DNA of 64,000 nucleotides from Earliella scabrosa (Eukaryota; Basidiomycota; Agaricomycetes; Polyporales; Polyporaceae), in the NCBI GenBank assembly GCA_022605405.1, contig JABYQQ010000012.1, positions 1,364,001 to 1,428,000 of the forward strand, read 5' to 3'. Under the pieces are notes generated by a model that made no database searches, was not told the DNA's origin, and saw only the letters and a list, made by a program, of their open reading frames with translations. The position numbers and the translations under genes were made by a program. Below are positions 33,397 to 43,443 of this stretch, piece by piece. How positions within the stretch are numbered: position 1 is the stretch's first letter; each line of letters opens with the position of its first letter.

Positions 33397-36300
33397 ATGC
33401 CTAAGCTATTTCACCTATGCGACACCACAGATACACCACAGCCTCAGCATCCAATAGCTCACACAGGTGCAGCAGTGGGCACGGGACTTGGAGATGATTG
33501 GGATGAGCGTCGACTTGAGGTTACCGTTAGTACCATGTACTGTTCAATATCACAGAGTCTCAACTCCAACTTTGGTATAGCCGAAGATTAGCCAACTCTA
33601 CTGTAGCGAAGAACAGAAGCGAGAAATTACGAGGCTGTACGAGCAGAACCAAGTGTTCAAGGCGCACTACACTACAGCGACACAGCCCCAGGCATGTCGT
33701 TTTCTTGAGCAGCACCAACTCGATTCTAGCAAACGCGATATGCTGGAAAGTCGATGGAGCGTTGCATGGTCACACCGGTGGTATCGCAAGGGTACAAAGG
33801 ATTGGGTGCAACGCGTTCTCTACCAATGGTAATGTCTCTCGAGTTCTGTGCTTCAAGTGCAGCCCTTTGACTCACTGGCACGCCATACCATGTAGTGTCT
33901 GCGGTTACAACACCCAATCCCGACAGGAGGGCAAGCGTATCAAGCGACAGGGAGAAACATCGACCTCAAAATCGACCGATTGGGCGCGCCGTGCAGGCTA
34001 CGACTACACAGGATGTCTCGCGCACGCTGACATCACCATGGTGGAAGGGACTGGCAGCGTAGTGCGAGTCATTGGCTATCTCGATCACAACTCGTCGTGT
34101 CGGGACTCTGTACTTGTGCGGTTCCCAGCTGTCCCTCTACATCCCCATGTTGTCGAGATCGCGCTTGCACAGCTCCGGACTGGCGCAGGGTGAGTACTAT
34201 AATCTCGCAGTCTTCAAAGGCCGCTGTTAACTGATCATCGTTTGGATAGTGTCGCGCAGGTCCGGAACAAGAACATGGAGATGTTCCAGAATGCGCTCTA
34301 TCGAGATCAGTCCACAACCAAGCCCTCTCAGGCCAACTACCGATACGAGCTGCAAACCGGTGATTTCAGCCGTCTCTACCGCCAGCACTATCGTGTCAAC
34401 TATGGAGTTGACGTCTCGGTCCGTCCGGAGTACAACGTCGCCAATTGGCTAGATCCTCACAGCCCACACTTCAAGAAGGAGATAGCGGATTCCGTCTTCC
34501 ACTATTCTGCCCGAGTAGAGAAGGACGACCGTTTCATGGCTTGTATAGCAACGTCGGAGATGCGAGAGGCAGCCTGGGAGTACGTCCACCACAAGCAGCT
34601 TGTCCTCGATGGGACGTTTGGGGTGTGCACCTCACGACTCCTGCTGTGGATTGCTATGGGAGTTGACGAGTCTCGTAACGGCATTCCTGTGGCTCTCTTT
34701 CTTTTCTCGGCCCCTACTGGCAATCAGGCAACCCATGCAGGTTACGATACGAAGGTTCTCACTACGATACTCTCTCAGTGGCGCAACTGGATGGGCACAC
34801 GCAATGGAGTCGCTTTCGAACCCTTCACCGCTATAACTGACACCGACTTCCGGGAACGTGGGGCTCTTCTCCGTGTCTGGCCCTCCATCATTCTGCTTCT
34901 CTGCAAGTTTCATATCCGACAGTGCTGGACGAACAAGCGCAGCACTCTCTTCAAGTCGAACAAGCTGTCTGGGTTCTGGAAGCCCTATCTCGAGAGTCGA
35001 GCTCGCGCTCTTGAGGAACTGTAAGTCTCTCATTGCGCTATGGAGCAGGCTACCCCTTCGCAACCATATACTGACCAGATAATATTCAGTCTACTACAGA
35101 CGACATCGCATGCAAGAGCAGTCGAGCTGCTGCAGTCCGAAGAGAATGCTATGCGCGCGCTTGCGACCGACGAACTGGGCAAGGCGGCTTGCGAAGCAGG
35201 CCTGGCGTACCTAGAGTACCTGCGCGGAACATGGATGCCAGTCGAGATGTGGAGGAGTTGGTCACAGCGAGGACGAGAGGACGCCGCAAAACGGATGGGG
35301 ATTCCGGTGGAGGGCGTTCTACCTACCACAAATCATCTCGAGTCGTTCAACGGGAGCCTCAAACGGACACATCTTCCTCAGTGGCAACACTCGGGCGCGC
35401 GGCTGCGCTTCGACGTTCTCATCTACCATCTTATCGCCAATATCCTACCGCGCATATACGCTCGACATCGCATGCTCGCCGGGTACAAGTCATGGAGGTC
35501 TCTGCGCTTCCAAGGAGCGGCCGGTGGCAGAGACCTTGATACGACGTCTATCTCCCAAAAGAACACAAGTCTTCAAGTCACAGCGTCGAGCGGTATAGCT
35601 CTGGCTTGGTATGCTCCCGATGCCGGCCGAGATGCAGCGGCTGATGTCATTCTACGTCGACAACTTCTCGTCCCTATCCCAGCGAGACGTCCGTACGAGA
35701 TGTGGGCCTCGTGTGCCTCGTCTTCAGCTGCCGTCACTCCTGGTACCTGTTCAATACAGTACTGGCTCACAGTTCACCCGTCGGGCTCAGCGACATGTAC
35801 GTGTCTTGACTGGATAGTCCGAAGAGGGGCTTGCAAGCATCTTCGCGCTTTCCGACGGTTGATCGAAGCATGGGCCGCTAGTGGGCACTTCGCCTACTCA
35901 TTCACTTTTGCTTCGTCAGAAGAGGAGGCGCGGAACCTCGATCTCCATAACCGCAACTGGTATGGTGCTCACCTATCCCACTTTGTCACACCTGCCCCAC
36001 CTTCTACGTCGATGTCTGTCTTGGCGGAGGCACCGGTGCCAGAGCCCACATCCACGGCACCCTCGGACATACCTTCGCTATCCCACATGCTAGTCACCGA
36101 CACTCCGTCCTTCAATCTTCCTCCCCCTCACACGAACGATGGTGCAATGTCTCTAATCCAGGAGTCTGCGACTCTAGACGACGCAGGCATTGCATGCGAG
36201 GACGTGGTGAATAGGGACGACACCGACCATCGGATGTCAGGCACGATGGCAGGCATGGTGAGTAGTATACCAGACCGCGTCAGTATCTATGGCTTACGCG

Positions 36301-36776
36301 GCTGTCTATCTCAGGACTCAGGTGTTTTGGACAGCAGTGCTCCTTCGATCTCCGCGTCGTCCAGCCAAGCCGCTGTTGATCTACAGGTCACGCAGCGTCT
36401 TACACACGACATAGCCCAGATTCTCCCCGTTCTCCATGGAATCAGTTTAACGCTACGCAACTCATCTACCGTGGCGACATCAAACATGAGCGAGTTCTTG
36501 CAAGTGACTAGAGGTATTCATGAGCACATTGCCTCGATGCCAGTGGCATCCCATGACTCGACCGTGCATGGAGAGAATACTCAGTCTCTACCCTTGACTA
36601 GTATGTCAAACATTTTGTTATTTGTTGTATCTACTAACAGCAACTCGATAGCGCGCACAATACGCCCTTCCACTAGTACCTCCGGGGTGAACACGTCGGC
36701 GTCAGAGCACAAGAGACTTCGTGCTCCATCTCCAGAAAAGAGACAGAAGCGTAAGAAGTCTTATGGGACATTGTAG
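33397..36776 (+). CDS. MULE-type DDE transposase with SWIM zinc finger
   Basis: A full-length Mutator-like transposase. Exons 33397-33519, 33581-33828, 33896-34189, 34250-35020, 35090-36600 and 36652-36776 join in frame to 1023 residues. N-terminal region: EITRLYEQNQVFKAHYTT, RWSVAWSHRWYRKGTKDWVQRVLYQCVCGYNTQ (a possible zinc-binding CxC) and GYDYTGCLAHADI. The MULE core carries VLDGTFG (first Asp), ITDTDFRERG (second Asp) with CKFHIRQCW (CxxH), and TNHLESFNGSLK (Glu). The SWIM finger is CTCLDWIVRRGACKHLRAF. The Ser-rich tail ends in a basic RLRAPSPEKRQKRKKSYGTL. All catalytic residues are present, so the protein may be active. The last intron is a multiple of three and may be retained (1040 residues). 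The first exon is the least certain. No terminal inverted repeats found by eye. Confidence 0.85.
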
Positions 36777-36981
36777 AAACTTAGTCAATTGTAGCTTGTA
36801 GACTGGTGCTGTAATTAATATGATAGGCTCGTCAACGACAGGGCTTCAATCGAGACCCATGTTGCGCGTCGCGTCATACGCGGTCATGTGACCGTGTCGA
36901 GAATTAAGCGCTCTCATTCTCGCACACCAGTTTCCGTGCATCGGGAAAGCAAGAAGCTATCTATTCAATGAGTGCGATATA

Positions 36982-38984
36982 CTAATCATCCCATACAGGG
37001 AACATATCAAGAGCCTCCTTCCAGCGCTCCTCTCCAGTCTTCTTCAACCGATGTCCAGCAGCAAGATATGCCTTCTGGGACATGCCATCACACTCGACCC
37101 AGCGCGCTAGCCCACCCGCGGTATACATCGTCAACGAGTAACGCCGACCCGCCGTCACAATGGTGTTAGAGTGCAAGAACAGTGCAGAGGGAAGAAAAAT
37201 AATAGTGCGTCTTGGAAAACGCACCATCAATCCAAGATCCCATAATATAATGTAGACGTCTTCGCTCCCTGACTCCTCGAAGTCACCCATGGCTACCAGG
37301 GCACACAATCCACCCGCAATGTTGAGATGATCAAGATGCGGCAACGTGCTTGTGCGAGGACCGAGATTGAACGTCGCCGCTGCAAAGACATTATGCATAA
37401 AGTTGACCTCCAGGCCCGGATTTTGCGCGCAGACTGAGTGGAGGATATTCGCATAGTGTGTGTACATCTTCGGGGCGTATGCCATAAATATACCTAGTCT
37501 CGGATGCATCAGCTCATGCGGATTGCCTTACTACTCATAATGGATACTCACTGTCGATGATTCCAGCTGCTCGCTGCATGGCAGGGTTGTTGAGGAGGAC
37601 ATTCCTCACAACCGCCTTATTATGCTCGCTGTCCTTGAGATTTCCTACCCGCTGGGAGAGACATCAGAATCATAATTGTATCAGAACGCATTGAGTACAT
37701 ACCTGCTGACCACCGCCAAAGCTAATGCCGGATGAGATCGCCGCGTAGTCACCGCGGCGATGTTCAGTATGCTTCTTGCTAAAGCGATACACCTCTCGAG
37801 TTCGCTCGTATGCGCGCTCAAGTGCGTCAATGACATCGGCCGCGGCGTCAGGCCATGGCACCATGAACACCATACCACGCTTGAGCGCGTCCAGTACGAC
37901 CACGGTGCACCTGAGAGATGGATTAGCTCGAGTATGAATACAAAGGAGCGACACCAACCGACCGTCCCAGTCGAACTTCTCTATACCCAGCTCAAGAGCG
38001 CGTGCTATGGTCATCCGGTCGTGCGCGTGAGGCACGTCTTGAGGCCGCTTGCCTATGTGCCCCGTACTAGCGACGCGGGAGTGCGCTTCGTTTGTGGCTG
38101 CCGCAATCTTGTACGTAGTCTGATGGAGTTGGGCGCGTGATCTCTTCTTCTCAGAGCACGACTTCAATCGACGCTTGGTGACCGGATTGACTGTATCATG
38201 CAGAGCCCGTTTCGTCATCTTGCAGACTTTGCCATGGAGCGCATTTCGAATCTTCCTCCGCTCTGTCGGAGTCAACACACCCTTGCTGGAGCCGGTCTGG
38301 AAGACTCGGATCTTAGTGTTGGCCTGGGGCATATGGTGAAGTGCACTTACGATGTTCTCATCCTGAAGCTTGCGCCGCACATTGAGCTCTGGGGTCAGGG
38401 CGGACTTGGGAACTCCACTCGGAGCTGGAAACTCCTCTATCTCGCAGTCCTCGTCCTCATCTCTATGCCCTCCCGCAAGATACTCCTCCTCCCTTGTCAG
38501 AGCTTGCGTCAGAAATTCACCGGCATCGACGCAGACCGTAAGCGTGAAGTCCGGCTCGCCGCGGGTCAAATTGCCCTGCTAATGGGCACCAAATAAGTGT
38601 GACATCGGGTCTGTCAGCGGATGCATTCTCACCGCGGTTGCTGTTTCACCCTTCCTAGGGTTCCTTGAGCCTAACGCGGCGTCAATGTCTGGGTAAGCAG
38701 ATACTAATGAATCGCCTACGTAAATTATACCGGTGTACTGGGAGCGATGGCAACATGTTCGACAAGTTCTATAGCTAGACGCCGCAAGCATTTCCCATTC
38801 TAGGCCCGTCTAAGCCACGGTGAGAGGGTGACACAGGGTCGCGCACACGACTTCAACACCGGGATCTGCTGGGCTAGTTAGAGAGGGGATAGAGGGCACT
38901 CACAGAGTCGTCGACGTGGCAGTTGGGGCTATATACCAGTCCCGTGCGCTGTATCACTGCATCACTGCTATAAATATTCGACAT
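36982..38984 (-). CDS. TET/JBP-type 2-oxoglutarate/Fe(II) dioxygenase
   Basis: Predicted to oxidise a modified base, probably 5-methylcytosine, in DNA. The spliced protein runs MSNIYSSDAVIQRTGLVYSPNCHVDDS, TGLEWEMLAASSYRTCRTCCHRSQYTGIIYVGDSLVSAYPDI (Cys-rich), a basic linker KRALHDTVNPVTKRRLKSCSEKKRSRAQ, GMVFMVPWPDAAADVIDALERAYE, RVGNLKDSEHNKAVVRNVLLNNPAMQRAAGIIDSIFMAYAPKMY, and the oxygenase core VFAAATFNLGPRTSTLPHLDHLNIAGG...ILWDLGLMVRFPRRTIIFLPSALFLHSNTIVTAGRRYSLTMYTAGGLARWV. Visible ligands are HLD (His, Asp), LHS (second His) and RRYS (Arg for 2-oxoglutarate). Fungal TET/JBP proteins of this type are expanded in Agaricomycetes and linked to KDZ transposons; here the neighbour is a MULE. 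About five exons, no internal stop. TET/JBP is assigned from memory of the family pattern. Confidence 0.75.
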
Positions 38985-39169
38985 AGGTTCTAGTGGTGAT
39001 TTGGGTGGCAAGAGTGGGGATAAGACGTACCCAGGAATTCTTGGCGTACGTGACAATAGATGGGCGCCTAGTAACCTCGATTCTCTGTTCGCGCAGAAGT
39101 CATCCAGCGACACCGTCCTCAAGGACTCGCTCACTCGACGACTCTCTGCATGTAGACGCAGAAACAACG

Positions 39170-39221
39170 ACAACGCGTGCGCACTGAAGCGCGGCCTTCG
39201 GCTTCAGTGCGCATGCGTTGT
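39170..39221. repeat. 21-bp inverted repeat (20/21), 10-base loop
   Basis: ACAACGCGTGCGCACTGAAG-C at 39170-39190 is mirrored at 39201-39221 with one mismatch. It overlaps the last codons and stop of the small minus-strand frame that follows and lies 185 bases beyond the start of the dioxygenase gene. It could fold as an RNA hairpin or be the remnant of an element end. Confidence 0.9.
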
Positions 39222-39551
39222 TGTGTGATGCTTGTCACCCTTAGTGTCCGATACTACACGGTCACTATATACTTGGTCGCCCGGGTCGATTTCGCCTCCG
39301 AAGCTCATTCCGCCCCATTGAGGGGATACGCCTCCATAGATTGCCTCCTCGTCCTTGTCCCAATACTGCTCCAAGTCATCCATGTCGTCCATATGGTGAA
39401 CCTCGACGTCGCCTGCATCGACTCGGAGCGTGCTGCCATCAACACCACTCGGGTATGAGGACCACTCAGCCTGAGTCCGGGCCTTCTCGAGTGGGATGAA
39501 TAGCACGCCGATCAACATCGACTCCGCATCACCCACAATGGCGGCGCACAT
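39204..39551 (-). CDS. Small acidic hypothetical protein
   Basis: An open frame of 115 codons from the ATG at 39551. It reads MCAAIVGDAESMLIGVLFIPLEKARTQAEWSSYPSGVDGS, then a very acidic, His/Met-containing DAGDVEVHHMDDMDDLEQYWDKDEEAIYGG, and SPQWGGMSFGGEIDPGDQVYSD. The frame is open upstream without a Met, so a 5' exon is possible. No family recognised. Codon and residue use look gene-like, but there is no independent support. Confidence 0.4.
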   Translation of the reverse strand: MCAAIVGDAESMLIGVLFIPLEKARTQAEWSSYPSGVDGSTLRVDAGDVEVHHMDDMDDLEQYWDKDEEAIYGGVSPQWGGMSFGGEIDPGDQVYSDRVVSDTKGDKHHTTTHAH

Positions 39552-40407
39552 GCCTGCGCCTTCATTGAGCTTCACGAGCCGCAGCGACGATCACCGGCGC
39601 AACATCCCCGCGGTACTCAAATAGGCCAGGTGCGGCGACATCTTTGCGCGCGCGAGTCCGTGCGTCTGGTAGACTGCGCTCGCTTCTGATCCGCCTACAC
39701 ATCCTTGTCTGCTTATGTCTGCCCAGCCCCACATGCTCGACCGTCCTACGCCCGCTCAGACCCCTGGTCTGGACAATGACCAAACGACCTACGCGCCGCC
39801 CCGCCCATCGTCACGGTACATTATGCCCTCTGCGCGCGTACGTGTCTCGCTTTTCTCCTCCATCGCATTGGCTTGAACACTTTATCCTTATACTCCGCCC
39901 TCCTCCATCGCATGGTCTCTGTTTTCTGGGATCGGGGTTCCTCACTTCATTTCACTTCAGTCCCCGTCTTCTTATCGTTTCAGTTCTCTCATCTCTCTCG
40001 TCGCTATATTCTCTGTCTCGCAATGCTCCTCTTAGTATCAGTGCACGCATACATCACATCATTATATACAGTCGCACGCGATATCCCTATATCACCTCAC
40101 ATGTTGCATTAGCACTCCGAAGTCCAAATTTCATCTCACCTTGCAAGCCGACATGTTTGAGTAGCAAGTCCGCACTCTCGCACAAGCTTGATGCGCACAC
40201 TGAGGTTTATGATGAAGACCATCAATTGGAATAGAAAAGCCATAGTCTATTGCACAGGTTCGAACGCGATACAATGTACAGACATCAGCAGCAACACAGG
40301 ATCAATGTACAGACCGGAGATAACAGATCATGCAGATATCAAGAAAGACTGGAGAGGAACGGCGAAGCACCGTTGCGCTGTTCTTTTGACTGTCGGAGAA
40401 CCAGTAC
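39552..40407. other. No confident gene
   Basis: A plus-strand frame at 39644-40234 is open for 196 codons, but its content (Leu/Ser-rich, C/T-rich DNA, no spliced neighbours) looks compositional. AT-rich sequence after 40000 suits the 3' side of the next minus-strand gene. Confidence 0.45.
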
Positions 40408-42392
40408 CTACATCCCGCGGGCAACGTCAGTGACGGGCACCTGCACCACGGACCAGGACTCCGTCTCGACGTCGCACACCATAGCGAGCTTCATGCGAGG
40501 GGGAACCGTCGCGGTTGTTGCGGGTGCCACGGTTGTTGCGGCCGCCACGATTGTGCAGGCCGCCGCGGTCGTGGAGGGCGTCGCGGTCGTGGAGGGCGTC
40601 GCGGTCGTGGAGGGCGTCGCGGTCGTGGAGGGCGTCGCGGTCGTGGAGGGCGTCGCGGTCATCGCGGGCGTCGCGGTCATCACGGGCGTCGCGGTCATCG
40701 CGGGCGTCGCGATCGTCTGGGAGCACCCCTTGACTGCGGGCATCCCGTCCTGTTCGGTCTCGCCAGTCAGGTCGATGTCGATGCTCCCGACCTTGACCTT
40801 CTTGCGCGGCAAGACGAGGCGTGCTCGCTTGTTCGACGAAGCGATGGGATCTAGCGTCACGCCGGGCACAGTCTGCGCCGACGCATCCACAATCTGACGC
40901 TTACGCCGGGTTGACGACTCTGAGGGATGGCATCAGTCATCGTCCGGGGGACTGGGAGACTTGATGAAATACGCACCAGCCAGACCAGCGGAGGGGTCGG
41001 AGGCGTCAGCAGATGCTGACGTGGTCGCCGAAGGCAGCGCGGTCAGGTTGAAGGCGCCCACTATCCACCCCTGGGATTAGCATTGACCGACGAAGACCAG
41101 AGTAGATGAGCTTACCGTGAGATGGCAGAACAGCACGCGTGAGGTTCAAGGCCGGAGAGCCGTACTTTGCGAGCGGGCTCGCAGGCTCCTGGGCGGAGCA
41201 GCGATGCGTGAGGATGTTCGTCAATGCCATCACACAGTCGCATGCCTTGCACCCGCCGATGACGGCCATAAGGCGCCGGTATGGGACACCCTGCCCATCG
41301 AGCATCTCGGCAAAGACCTCCTCGACGTCTACGCGCACCGGAAGAGCCGAAGACTCGACACGGCGGGTAACATCCCCAGGAGGAGGAGGCGAGGCGATGC
41401 GGGCAGAGTCCCAGACCAGCCCAGGCTTCACGCCTGTATACATCGTGCATTAGTCATTAAAGATGAGACGAAAACACGTCAATAACATACCTTCATGGTT
41501 GAAGACATGAAAGACATACTTCGCCACACCAGCCGTGCTGGTGGACGAAGCATGCTGGACGTCAGCGGCGGTCGCAACATCGGCCTTGGAGTCTTTAGTA
41601 GAGCGATTAGTAGATGATAGCATGCGCAATCGCGGTAGAGGTCACGAACCTTCTCCAGTGGTAGCGACAGGGGCACCAACACCGTTAGCCGTATCGTCAC
41701 TGGCTGGGAGGGCGACGCCTGGGTATACAAGGATGATTGTATGGTTAGTGTCATCGAGAGACTAGCAAGACAAACAACGTACCTTTACCCTTCGGGTTGC
41801 GGAGGGGATACTGTCCCAGCGGTACAGCGTCGAATATCCCCTCGTCGTCGAAGAGCTCTTGCAGATTGACTAGAAACGCAAGCATTTGTAAGTATGGGAT
41901 CTCGGTCTATGACAAATGGCGACGTACCAAAGTATCGACAGCCGTTGGTTCCCTGATGGTCCCACGCAGCGCATGCGAGGGCGGGTTGCTTGGCATGGAG
42001 ACCGGTGCGCGGGATGAAGAACTTGACAGACCGGGGTACGCCATCGCGCAGGACACAGAAGCACTTCATGCTGTCTGGCCAGACGTGGGTCTTCGAGTAC
42101 GCGGAGAGCGCGTGGATAGCGATGGGGGCGTTCGTGTCGTCGCAGGGACTAGGACATAGTTGTGGATACGGCGAGTACGGGACATGGCGCGGAGGACGTA
42201 CTATGGAACAACCCGAAGGGCGGGAGGATCGTGGTCGAAGGTGACCGTGGTTACCTCGGCGTTGAGAAGATGCTTCCAGTGCGGCGAGGGACGGTCGGGC
42301 GAGACGTAGGGAAGCACGGCGGGCGGCGTGGAAGAAGGAGTGGACATCGGCGTGAGCGTCGAGGGAGTGGAGGGCGTGGAAGGGGAGGGCAT
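40408..42392 (-). CDS. Hypothetical protein with TATPST repeat tail
   Basis: About six or seven exons. Pieces in order: MPSPSTPSTPSTLTPMSTPS...LPYVSPDRPSPHWKHLLNAEVTTVTFDHDPPALRVVP, DDTNAPIAIHALSAYSKTHVWPDSMKCFCVLRDGVPRSVKFFIPRTGLHAKQPALACAAWDHQGTNGCRYF, NLQELFDDEGIFDAVPLGQYPLRNPKG, VKPGLVWDSARIASPPPPGDVTRRVESSALPVRVDVEEVFAEMLDG...ACDCVMALTNILTHRCSAQEPASPLAKYGSPALNL, and a final exon with KRARLVLPRKKVKVGSIDIDLTGETEQDG followed by an 18-bp coding minisatellite. The folded middle part with clustered Cys/Trp (CAAWDHQGTNGCRYF) looks conserved, but I cannot name a family. A TATAAAG lies 59 bases before the ATG. The IDIDLTGE segment resembles a SUMO-interaction motif, which is inference. Confidence 0.6.
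40571..40714. repeat. 18-bp coding minisatellite, 8 copies
   Basis: GTGGAGGGCGTCGCGGTC five times, then three variants starting ATCGCG/ATCACG. On the minus (coding) strand it encodes TATPST/TATPAM units near the C-terminus of the host protein. The complementary frame is also free of stops (VVEGVA). Confidence 0.95.
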
Positions 42393-42450
42393 GCTGCTGG
42401 AATTGCAGTGCGTCGAGGTCGACTTGGACTTCGCGGAGTCGATGGGAGAC

Positions 42451-42457
42451 CTTTATA
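42451..42457 (-). promoter_or_regulatory. TATA box for the minus-strand gene at 42392
   Basis: Reads TATAAAG on the minus strand, 59 bases before the ATG. A stop codon in the same frame overlaps it, which fixes the start downstream. Confidence 0.55.
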
Positions 42458-43443
42458 GTGCAAGTAGGGACGGGCGAGGTCTTCATGTCGTCGTCATCCC
42501 GCTTGGACGAAGAGGCAATCCAGCAACGCAGAACAGTGGCGGCGCGCGTATGTCGGTGAACCGGAGCGGGCATGCTGAATATGGAAGGGCGGGTTACATG
42601 ACGCGCCCTGTCGACAGGACGGTCGTGCCACAGAAGACAAGGTGGCGGGAGCAGGCAGTGAACTAATGTCAACGACGGACGCAACATGTGCCGAGAGGTA
42701 ATGGAAATGGAAAATAATGATATGATAATCTGTTAATTACAAAAGTGGGACAGATCAAGAAAGGAAAGTAAGGGAGCGCGCGGCGGGGGGCGGGGGATAC
42801 CATAAAGAGGAGGGGCGGGATCAAAGCAGAAGGCAGGGGCGCTTAAACGGTGGCGGATTTGCGCAGCGCAGCGATCGCAGGAAGCGTGGCAATGAGCGCT
42901 GGCCACGTCATAGTTTGCGACGGCCTAGCTATCGGAACTGCCTCAAGGTGCGGTCGCCGTCTTCTTGTCCAGAACACTAATGATCCAGTGCTTGCCCTTT
43001 CCAGCTCGCCGCTGTTCTCATGCTGCCGCTGCGTGGCCTCCATGCAATCCCGCTGCGGTAGCGTGGCTATCGTCTTCAAAACCTTCAGGCCCTCCTCCCC
43101 GTCTTCCGATCTCCCTCTTCCTCGCCAGATTACCCCGCTCCGGCTCACTCCAATCAAGGTTACAAGCCCAGCTCGAACAACGTGCGTTGCTATCCTTGAC
43201 TCCTTCTCGCTCTCTTTCGAGCAACAAACCGCGACGCGCTAACGCCATTGTCTTGCGACCTCAAGCCGATGAGCATCACTATCTTCCCCCGACCATCACA
43301 CCACGCCCACCCCGGTCACTCGAGGTCGCCTAGCGACACACTCTCCCCTCGTCTTGCTGGCTTCAGGTCGGTCATTACGCTTGCGACCGAGACCCCTTCA
43401 TTTACCGGCAACGTTCCTGAATCCCAGCGTTTGGCCACCGGCC
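42458..43443. other. Divergent intergenic region
   Basis: Lies between two genes transcribed away from each other and should hold both promoters. Open frames here (for example 42850-43242 plus) change composition along their length and show no gene-like pattern. I see no repeat. Confidence 0.45.

Noticed and set aside
39644..40234. 196-codon plus-strand frame with hydrophobic stretches
   Set aside because: Leu/Ser content follows C/T-rich DNA; no splice pattern and no family match.
40250..40897. Plus-strand frame through the 18-bp minisatellite as a separate gene
   Set aside because: The minus strand joins into a multi-exon gene with a TATA box and start codon; the plus frame is its complement kept open by the repeat.
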